The notes below the pieces were generated by a model. The model saw nothing but the letters and a program-made list of their open reading frames with translations, was not told the origin of the DNA and did not search any database. A stretch of DNA of 7,628 nt from CAYVJW01 sp964451885. Lineage in GTDB: Bacteria; Patescibacteriota; Gracilibacteria; UBA4473. The stretch covers positions 1 through 7,628 of the forward strand of contig CAYVJW010000081.1 in NCBI GenBank assembly GCA_964451885.1, given 5' to 3'. The translations under genes and the position numbers were made by a program. Positions 1 to 4,441 of the stretch are shown piece by piece. Numbering within the stretch: position 1 is the first letter of the stretch; the number at the start of each line of letters is the position of its first letter.

Positions 1-8
1 TTCCTTTT

Positions 9-29
9 TTGAAATTCTTAGAATTTCAA
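9..29. repeat. Short perfect inverted repeat at the window edge
   Basis: TTGAAATTC (9-17) and GAATTTCAA (21-29) form a 9-bp perfect stem around a TTA loop. A T-run precedes it on the plus strand, so read on the minus strand the hairpin is followed by A residues; in neither direction does it look like a classical terminator. It could be an operator-like palindrome or part of a neighbouring gene's end beyond the window. No function can be assigned. Confidence 0.4.
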
Positions 30-55
30 GCTGCTCCCGTTAGGGTAATGTTCTT

Positions 56-94
56 TTAAAAATAAGGCTTACAGCATCCATGCCGCAAGCCCTT
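56..94 (-). terminator. Probable Rho-independent terminator of the membrane-protein gene
   Basis: Read on the minus strand, an imperfect hairpin lies just past the stop codon of the upstream minus-strand gene. Its outer arms are AAGCC (87-91) and GGCTT (66-70), and its inner arms are ATGC/GCAT (74-83). It is followed by a T-rich run (TTATTTTT in minus orientation, about 57-64). Position and composition fit an intrinsic terminator for the gene ending at 128. The stem has mismatches, so the call is moderate. Confidence 0.55.
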
Positions 95-127
95 AAAAGT
101 TTTCACAGCCTCCTTGCTTTTCTTCCG

Positions 128-943
128 TTACCGTTTCCGTGCCGCATAGACTGTCATGGCTTCCACGAGATCATCTCCCTGTCCGGGTAGATTGTCCCGC
201 TGGAGCGTCAGCGTACGGGGAGGGGTCCCCCATTTCACCTTGGCCAGGTGAAGACGTGTCTCATCCGTGCGGCAGATGTAGTGGGCATCCCTTCCTACAT
301 GCGGATTCGCGGTCATGAAGGCGGCATTTCTGCCGAAATCAAACCCGAAGGTGTCCCGCTCCTGGCGAAGAATATGAACGCCCCGTTTTTCGGATGAAGG
401 AGTAAGCGATCCCAGCGTTGCCCAAAAAGGCTCCGCTAGTGCATTTTTCTCGGCGAGTTTCGCCTGAAGGCTCGCTTGCACCGATGCACAGGTGGCTTCT
501 TCTTGGCCTTTTGCTTTACGTAAAAGTTGAATTCCCTTCGTAAGAGCCTTCTGCCCAAAGCCTCTCTTCGTAGTATCATTGTCGCAGAGTGCTTTCTTAT
601 GCATCTGCAAGCCTTTGATAGCCATGGCGAGTTTTATGGGAGTCTTGACGGGAACCCACGCTTCCTCCTGCTGCATTGTATCCGCAGGAACAGGGTTCAT
701 CCGACTGAGCGCCGTTTCGCAATTCGGTGCGGTCTCCAGAAAAAACTTGGCATCGGCCTCCAAATCGAAGTGGCTGTTGAAATACCAGTTTGGAACGGCA
801 TTCCACAACCAGAAGACCACTCCCACGATCATAACGAGTACGATCAGAAAACTAATGAACGAGCCATTTCCCCTGCCACGGCCACCTCCGGAAGCCATAT
901 CCGTAACGTCATCGACAACTTCAATTGCATCTTCAAAACTCAT
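128..943 (-). CDS. Single-pass membrane protein of unknown function (271 aa)
   Basis: I do not recognise this family. The N-terminus is acidic (residues 1-16) and is followed by a Gly/Arg-rich linker (19-27, GGGRGRGNG). A strong hydrophobic segment, about 29-48, ends in aromatic residues (FWLWNAVPNWYF). The remaining 220 or so residues are probably extracytoplasmic or cytoplasmic and globular. That part contains four cysteines (75, 120, 152, 224), which could form two disulfides if it is exported, and a Lys/Ala-rich helical stretch (about 104-170). The start at 943 is supported by a good Shine-Dalgarno AAGGGAG at 951-957, seven bases upstream. A probable terminator follows the stop, so it appears to be the last or only gene of its transcript. 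Its GC content is clearly higher than that of the DNA right of the tRNA, so it likely belongs to the host backbone. That it is a real gene is well supported; its role is not. Confidence 0.85.
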   Translation of the reverse strand: MSFEDAIEVVDDVTDMASGGGRGRGNGSFISFLIVLVMIVGVVFWLWNAVPNWYFNSHFDLEADAKFFLETAPNCETALSRMNPVPADTMQQEEAWVPVKTPIKLAMAIKGLQMHKKALCDNDTTKRGFGQKALTKGIQLLRKAKGQEEATCASVQASLQAKLAEKNALAEPFWATLGSLTPSSEKRGVHILRQERDTFGFDFGRNAAFMTANPHVGRDAHYICRTDETRLHLAKVKWGTPPRTLTLQRDNLPGQGDDLVEAMTVYAARKR

Positions 944-1129
944 CTGTTTTCTCCCTTCATTTCCTGTTGGACGGTTGTTTTCGGAAAAGAAACATACAAG
1001 ACTACAGACAGAAAGCCATGTTTTCCTTTCAGAAACAGGCTATACTGCCTAAATACTCTATTGAATTCGTCAAAGAGCGGCGCATAAATACATGAAAGCA
1101 TGAAAAACGTCAACACTTTGCAACAAAAA

Positions 1130-1157
1130 TTGACTTTTTGAAGGAGAAAAATAAAGT
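1130..1157 (+). promoter_or_regulatory. Possible promoter reading toward tRNA-Tyr
   Basis: TTGACT (1130-1135) matches five of six positions of a -35 box. It is separated by 16 bp from TAAAGT (1152-1157), a four-of-six -10 match. A transcript from here would carry the repeat-rich tract as a leader of roughly 245 bases ahead of the tRNA. The same segment contains an AAGGAG sequence, so it could instead precede a small gene. Prediction by eye only. Confidence 0.3.
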
Positions 1158-1332
1158 GGCAATGGATAAGAAGCAAGGAGCAAGTCGCAAGGAAAAACAG
1201 AATCAAATAAGCGAAGTCCCTGTTCTTAAAACCCGAAAATTCATCCCTAAAGATGAATTTTCGAGAGGAAGAGATGATGTAATAAGCGAAGTCCCGACGG
1301 TAGGAGGGACGAAGACATGGAGTTATCTCTGA
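1156..1332 (+). CDS. Doubtful small ORF with a good ribosome-binding site (58 codons)
   Basis: A perfect AAGGAG (1141-1146) lies nine bases before a GTG at 1156, opening a short Lys-rich, hydrophilic frame that begins VAMDKKQGASRKEKQNQ and ends at a TGA at 1330-1332. The frame could also start at the TTG at 1138, but that start overlaps the ribosome-binding site. The peptide ISEVP occurs twice because the 15-bp DNA repeat (1206-1220 and 1281-1295) is offset by 75 bases, exactly 25 codons. No hydrophobic segment and no known domain are visible. The frame crosses a perfect hairpin and a repeat tract that look more like RNA or DNA structure than protein. The ribosome-binding site is the main argument for it; I think it is more likely non-coding. 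Confidence 0.22.
   Translation: MAMDKKQGASRKEKQNQISEVPVLKTRKFIPKDEFSRGRDDVISEVPTVGGTKTWSYL
1206..1295 (+). repeat. 15-bp direct repeat AATAAGCGAAGTCCC, two copies
   Basis: The 15-base sequence AATAAGCGAAGTCCC occurs at 1206-1220 and again at 1281-1295, identical in both. The 60 bases between the copies contain a perfect 12-bp hairpin. The second copy runs directly into a further small stem (GTCCC 1291-1295 with GGGAC 1306-1310). This arrangement precedes the tRNA and is not seen elsewhere in the window. Confidence 0.75.
1234..1263 (+). repeat. Perfect 12-bp hairpin between the direct repeats
   Basis: CGAAAATTCATC (1234-1245) and GATGAATTTTCG (1252-1263) are exact reverse complements around a six-base loop (CCTAAA). 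No T-run follows on the plus strand, so it does not look like a simple terminator in that direction; in minus orientation a weak GGTTTT follows. A structural element of an RNA leader or a protein-binding palindrome are both possible. Confidence 0.7.
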
Positions 1333-1404
1333 CGAAGAGGAGGACATTGCGGAGTACGGAGGTTGTCCGCGATAGCAGGCTACCGGAAGTGCGGAGTAAT
1401 GTCC
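1291..1404 (+). repeat. Nested direct and inverted repeats abutting tRNA-Tyr
   Basis: Several short repeats are packed into about 115 bases. GTCCC/GGGAC (1291-1295 and 1306-1310) can pair. GGACATT (1342-1348) is the exact reverse complement of AATGTCC (1398-1404). TGCGGAGTA occurs at 1348-1356 and again at 1390-1398, just inside those arms. TAGC/GCTA (1373-1376 and 1379-1382) lies between them. Motifs of the GACGAAG and GCGGAGT type recur throughout. The tract ends six bases before the tRNA 5' end. It could be a structured leader RNA or a degenerate repeat family. Confidence 0.55.
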
Positions 1405-1409
1405 GACGA

Positions 1410-1494
1410 GGGTCGATGGCAGAGCGGTCAAATGCAGCGGGCTGTAAACCCGCCGGTTATACCTACGGAGGTTCGAATCCTCCTCGGCCCACCA
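1410..1494 (+). tRNA. tRNA-Tyr (anticodon GUA)
   Basis: A complete class II tRNA is readable. The acceptor arm 1410-1416 pairs with 1484-1490, with one G-U pair, and is followed by discriminator A (1491) and an encoded CCA (1492-1494). The D stem is GCA/TGC (1419-1421 and 1433-1435). The anticodon stem GCGGG/CCCGC (1437-1441 and 1449-1453) is perfect, with loop CUGUAAA and anticodon GUA at 1444-1446. The long variable arm has a GGU/ACC stem (1455-1463), as expected for bacterial tRNA-Tyr. The T stem GGAGG/CCUCC (1467-1471 and 1479-1483) encloses loop UUCGAAU. The gene is intact and lies at the compositional break; its 3' half overlaps, on the other strand, the open frame of a recombinase fragment, so it is a plausible integration site. 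Confidence 0.97.
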
Positions 1495-2300
1495 CATACA
1501 GGAGTCAGGTTATCCGAATCCCCGGAGGGGGATTTTGGTGGGGATAAAGGGCTTTTCTTTCTTCCTTTTGTTCCACTCTCATCATCGAGTTTAGGGAACG
1601 CAACATCTATCCGTATCTTGTTTCCTTTAATCCAGATTTTTTTGATAACTTCTTGGTATAGTTCCCGTTTTTGATCGTATGTCAGGCTTTCAAAGTTTTT
1701 TCGATAACGTCTCGTTACTTGTTCAATGGAGACAAGCCTCATCTGTTTTTCTTGCTCTGTGAGTAATTGGGAAGTCAATGCTGAACGTTCATCTTTTAGT
1801 TCTACCACTTCGTTTCGTATCAATAATATCTCACCCGCTGCTTCTTCCTCATCGTAAGCCCCTCGTCTGATAAGTTTTCTGACCGTGTCTTCGCCTTTTG
1901 AAAGTCGTTGAAGCTCGGTATCGATATTTCCTATGCGGTCTTTGATACTTGCTATTTCTTCACTACTCCGTTGCTCTTGCACCATTTTTTCCAGTATCCG
2001 TTTCGGGTTTCTAAAAAAAGGTTCGACGTACCTCCAAACCAGTTCGTCGAGGATTGCTTCTGATATTCCGTGAGAAGAACATTTAAAATAGTTTTGTTTT
2101 GTTCCTTTATTTTTACAACGATAATTTTCTTCGTTCTCGTCATCTTTAAGTCCAGAGACTTCCGGAATGCCGACTTTTTTACATTCTGCAATGAATTTTT
2201 GGTAAAGTAATTCGAGTTCATCAGGTTCGAGATTTTTTGGGATAAGACTCAGGATTTCATCCTTACAGTATCTTTCATCGGGTTTTAAACGCTGTTTTGG
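1428..2300 (-). pseudogene. C-terminal fragment of a large serine recombinase
   Basis: This open frame reads 290 residues from just after an in-frame TAG (2301-2303) to a TGA at 1428-1430. From 2300 down to 1986 it contains no ATG, GTG or TTG; the first ATG is at 1985. Residues 60-105 (YRC, FKC, then SEAILDELVW and a NPKRI motif) resemble the second half of the recombinase zinc-ribbon domain, with cysteines at 12, 40, 62 and 74. Residues 108-200 are a charged coiled coil. Residues 201-235 (LTYDQKRELYQEVIKKIWIK, then IRIDVAF) match the usual end of the family. The catalytic resolvase domain, which carries the active-site serine and is about 150 residues in intact members, is absent from the window, so the gene is inactive. 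Residues 236-268 are a non-family tail, and 269-290 are antisense tRNA-Tyr sequence. Such enzymes integrate or excise mobile elements; here it marks the end of a decayed element. A frame extends 19 codons upstream of the TAG before a TGA, which suggests the break is old. Confidence 0.75.
1517..1534 (+). terminator. Hairpin just downstream of tRNA-Tyr, possible terminator
   Basis: AATCCCC (1517-1523) pairs with GGGGATT (1528-1534) as a 7-bp perfect stem with a GGAG loop, starting 23 bases past the tRNA CCA. The T-run overlapping its end is short (TTTT at 1533-1536, then GG), and a longer pyrimidine tract comes only at about 1554-1570. It may end tRNA transcription, or it may be part of a recombinase-binding site at the junction. 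It also lies within the tail of the recombinase fragment frame. Confidence 0.4.
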
Positions 2301-2413
2301 CTAACTGATGCCGACAACTCGAAAATAATCTGTTTTTCTAGGAACGACTTTGCTGATAATTCATTTTACTTTGATAGAAAAATGAGTAAATTTATTTGAT
2401 GAGGGGGTAGGTT

Positions 2414-2551
2414 CTAGGCACGAAATAAAAAAAAGGAGGCTATTTTTTGGCTAAAACAAGCGAAAAGTGGATTTAAAATCCGTTTCAATACAGCTTTTAT
2501 CTGAGCATTAACAGATTTTCTATTTTCTGGAGCGAAAAATGATTCTTCCAT
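2414..2551 (-). CDS. Possible small protein (45 aa), unknown
   Basis: An ATG at 2551 on the minus strand is preceded by AAAGGA (2561-2566) at nine bases' spacing. It opens a frame that starts MEESFFAPENRKSVNAQIKA, continues through a basic amphipathic stretch (VLKRILN), and ends in a hydrophobic tail (residues about 28-45) before a TAG at 2414-2416. I do not recognise it. It could be a small protein, or the surviving start of a longer gene cut when the recombinase region decayed; it lies upstream of the recombinase fragment on the same strand but in a different reading frame. It overlaps a plus-strand orphan start, so at most one of the two is likely to be meaningful. Confidence 0.25.
   Translation of the reverse strand: MEESFFAPENRKSVNAQIKAVLKRILNPLFACFSQKIASFFLFRA
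2431..2476 (+). pseudogene. Orphan ribosome-binding site with a TTG start, nine codons
   Basis: AAAAGGAGG (2431-2439), a near-perfect Shine-Dalgarno, sits seven bases before TTG (2447-2449). The frame reads MAKTSEKWI and stops at TAA (2474-2476). The signal is stronger than that of the efflux genes downstream, yet it leads to almost nothing. The likeliest explanation is the 5' end of a gene whose body has been deleted or frameshifted. A very short real peptide or chance cannot be excluded. Confidence 0.3.
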
Positions 2552-2626
2552 TATGTTTTATCCTTTGTAGATAGTTACACTTCATGGAAAATTAAATCAA
2601 GTTAAAAAAACAAGGCTCAATTTTTA

Positions 2627-2655
2627 TTGTGTTTACTTAATGAAAATGATATAAT
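2627..2655 (+). promoter_or_regulatory. Extended -10 promoter of the efflux operon
   Basis: TATAAT (2650-2655) is a perfect -10 box and is preceded by TG at 2647-2648, giving the extended form TGnTATAAT. A weak -35 (TTGTGT, 2627-2632) lies 17 bp upstream. AT-rich runs (about 2590-2625) could act as an UP element. Transcription would start near 2662 and leave a leader of roughly 97 bases before the adaptor start codon. It is the best promoter in the window and points at the operon. Confidence 0.65.
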
Positions 2656-2726
2656 AAAGTGTCAAAAAAGGGGATTAAGAGCACAAAAACCCACAATCAA
2701 CACTCAAAACAAAGATAAAATTAGAT

Positions 2727-2762
2727 ATGAATTATGGAATTATTGATAGATATCATATATGA
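2727..2762 (+). CDS. Possible 11-codon leader ORF overlapping the adaptor start
   Basis: An ATG at 2727 opens MNYGIIDRYHI and ends at a TGA (2760-2762) that shares the ATGA motif with the adaptor start at 2759. The adaptor itself has no recognisable Shine-Dalgarno, so translation of this short frame could feed ribosomes onto it by coupling, as the identical ATGA junction between adaptor and permease suggests. The leader also lacks a good Shine-Dalgarno, which weakens the idea. Confidence 0.25.
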   Translation: MNYGIIDRYHI

Positions 2763-4441
2763 ATAATAGTTGGAAATTTATAGCTCGGAATAATAAAAAA
2801 TTCATAATGGGTACTATCATTATGATTTTGGTAGTAATACTGTTTAATAATGAAAAAACCGTCCTTCCTTCTGAAAAAATCATACGTGAAAAATCAGTAG
2901 AAGTAATCACTTTTGGTGAATGGAAGCCTACAGCACACCAAGAAGTCCTCGCTATTATAGAATCGGACAAAGATTCGGCAATACTGGCGAAAGTTTCTGG
3001 AACGATTGAAAATACTTTTGTTCAAATAGGTGATTTTGTTCAGAAAGGACAAGCTTTAGCAAGCTTTGTAAAATCAAACGACATAACTCAAATCAATTAT
3101 GAAAATGCTCTTCGAGATCTAGAAACAACAAAATTTTCGGCTAATAATAATATCCAATCTGCAAAAATTGCCTTGGAAACTGCAAAAAGAGATTTAGTCC
3201 AGGCTAAACTGAATGAAGATCAAAACTATATTCACACTTATAGAACACTCGAAACCAATACGGTGAATTCAGAAACATTGATTTCTACTTATTTAAATTG
3301 GGCTGATAGCCTTCTTGGGGTTTCGGAAAAGTACAAAAATAAAACGGTTACGGGAAGAGATGAAATAGGAGCCAATGACAGAGTAGGGAAACAAAATATT
3401 AATAACGCGATTGAAGCACTCATAAGAAATCAAAAAAATCTTTCAAAACTCCAGTTTGAGCCGACAGAAGCAGAAGTATTGGATTTTGCTGAAACACGTC
3501 TGGCCCTCATGAGAGAGACCAGAGAAAGTGCCCAACTTTTTGACAACATTATTCATAATACCTCTACTACGATAAGATTTGTAGAAACAACATTGGAGGG
3601 AATCAAGACAAAATCATCCAGTTATCTGGAAAAATTAAATGGAGGAATATTGGATTTGGAAAATAAAATCGAAACCGCCAAAAGCCAAAGTAAGGTAAGC
3701 AATCTCACTATAGCAGGGGCTGAAAACCGAGTTCGAAATACGGAAGCGTCTTATATGCTAGCAGAAGCAAATGCGGAAGCTAAAATAGCCGCTGCTCAAA
3801 ACCAATTACGTGTAGCAAGGAATACTCAAAAAGATCTCACTGTTCGAGCTCCTTTTCATGGGAAAATTGCAGAAAAAACGATTTCTGCTGGTGATCAGGT
3901 GAGTCCTGGAACAAAAATGTTTTCTATCGTGAGTGAAGATCAATCTGCAATAGTAGTGGTTTATCTTACCACTGAAGAACTTTCGCAAATCAAAAAAGCA
4001 AAAACCATAAAAATGCAATTTGAAAAAGGGAACAGGATTGAACTTCCCCAAAATTTTGCCAGTGTGCGGATTGATCCGAAAAATCAAAAAATTCGTGTGG
4101 AATCACCTATTCAATCCTTGCCGGAAGGAGTTCTCATTGGTAGCTACGGTAAAGTATTGCTCCCGCTTAATGGAGAGGCCTCTCAATTGATTCCTGTTTC
4201 TGCCATTTCTTTTGAACCAGGAGGAGCAGAAGTTTTAGTCATCAATAATCAGGAAGGCACTGCAGAGCGGAAAAAAATTAAAACCGGAAAAATTATATCT
4301 AATGCAATCAAGGTAACAGACGGATTGGAAAGTGGAGATGAAATTATTCGATTTCGGAATCAGGTTTATTCGGGAGAAAAAGTGAGAATAATTAACACCG
4401 AATCGCTTAATAACGGACTGAAAACAGAAATTTCCCAATGA
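2759..4441 (+). CDS. RND efflux periplasmic adaptor (membrane fusion protein), long-insertion type
   Basis: This HlyD/AcrA-type adaptor links an inner-membrane RND pump to the outer parts of the envelope. A short basic N-terminus precedes one membrane anchor (about 15-30); there is no lipobox cysteine, so it is anchored by a helix rather than by lipid. The first lipoyl half-motif is at about 73-104 (GDFVQKGQAL at 91-100). A very long helical region follows (about 108-355). The second lipoyl half is at about 358-392 (VRAPFHGKI, then GDQVSPGTKMFSIV). A beta-barrel (about 395-470) and a membrane-proximal domain (about 472-545, with LIPVSAISF and VTDGLESGDEII) complete it. At 560 residues it is some 150 longer than AcrA-like proteins (near 400), and the excess lies in the helical region, where about 165-300 looks like an added helical bundle. 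The start at 2759 precedes the anchor sensibly but has no clear Shine-Dalgarno. Its stop overlaps the permease start (ATGA), so the two are co-translated. The substrate cannot be read from the sequence. Confidence 0.93.
   Translation: MNNSWKFIARNNKKFIMGTIIMILVVILFNNEKTVLPSEKIIREKSVEVITFGEWKPTAHQEVLAIIESDKDSAILAKVSGTIENTFVQIGDFVQKGQALASFVKSNDITQINYENALRDLETTKFSANNNIQSAKIALETAKRDLVQAKLNEDQNYIHTYRTLETNTVNSETLISTYLNWADSLLGVSEKYKNKTVTGRDEIGANDRVGKQNINNAIEALIRNQKNLSKLQFEPTEAEVLDFAETRLALMRETRESAQLFDNIIHNTSTTIRFVETTLEGIKTKSSSYLEKLNGGILDLENKIETAKSQSKVSNLTIAGAENRVRNTEASYMLAEANAEAKIAAAQNQLRVARNTQKDLTVRAPFHGKIAEKTISAGDQVSPGTKMFSIVSEDQSAIVVVYLTTEELSQIKKAKTIKMQFEKGNRIELPQNFASVRIDPKNQKIRVESPIQSLPEGVLIGSYGKVLLPLNGEASQLIPVSAISFEPGGAEVLVINNQEGTAERKKIKTGKIISNAIKVTDGLESGDEIIRFRNQVYSGEKVRIINTESLNNGLKTEISQ

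Larger units (their letters stand above)
944..1409. other. Intergenic region: divergent leaders and a repeat-rich tract before tRNA-Tyr
   Basis: This stretch separates the minus-strand membrane-protein gene from the plus-strand tRNA. The first 190 bases hold possible promoter elements only: two minus-strand TTGACG-like hexamers (1068-1073 and 1108-1113), the second 17 bp from a poor TATTTA at 1085-1090. The second half (about 1206-1409) is dense in short direct and inverted repeats, listed separately. Apart from a doubtful small ORF at 1156-1332 I see no convincing gene. Confidence 0.6.
2301..2758. other. Non-coding gap with gene remnants and the efflux operon promoter
   Basis: This low-GC stretch lies between the truncated recombinase and the efflux operon. 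It contains the stop codons that close the recombinase frame, a short minus-strand ORF (2414-2551), an orphan plus-strand ribosome-binding site with a TTG start that is closed after nine codons (2431-2476), the operon promoter (2627-2655) and a possible leader ORF (2727-2762). I could not find the missing recombinase catalytic domain in any frame here. Confidence 0.6.

Noticed and set aside
527..1087. Plus-strand frames of 186 and 157 codons opposite the membrane-protein gene
   Set aside because: They are antisense to a gene with a good ribosome-binding site, a clear membrane segment and a terminator; the translated sequences look like low-quality shadows.
1206..1404. CRISPR array
   Set aside because: There are only two copies of the 15-base repeat, spacing is not regular across further units, and no cas gene is present.
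940..1497. Minus-strand 185-codon frame covering the tRNA and the upstream repeats
   Set aside because: It begins inside the tRNA complement (a typical false peptide of the EEDSNLRRYNR kind), crosses the repeat tract and hairpin, and has no domain or credible ribosome-binding site.
1317..1674. Plus-strand frames of 76 and 103 codons across tRNA-Tyr
   Set aside because: They are translations of the tRNA sequence and of the antisense of the recombinase fragment; the tRNA fold explains the region.
1428..1985. Reading the recombinase piece as an intact 185-residue gene starting at 1985
   Set aside because: Recombinase-like sequence continues in frame upstream of that ATG to 2300, so the ATG is internal; the gene is a fragment rather than a short protein.
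1952..2221. Minus-strand 89-codon frame upstream of the recombinase ATG
   Set aside because: The neighbouring frame of the same strand reads recognisable zinc-ribbon recombinase sequence through this region without interruption, so this one is an out-of-frame shadow.
1464..2235. GGTTCGA words at about 1470, 2021 and 2224 as att-site copies
   Set aside because: Matches extend only seven or eight bases and two of them lie inside the recombinase coding sequence; no second copy of the tRNA 3' end is in the window.
2301..2360. Recoding of the in-frame TAG and TGA upstream of the recombinase fragment
   Set aside because: TGA clearly ends both efflux genes, so an altered code is not supported, and the sequence beyond the stops is too short to show recombinase homology.
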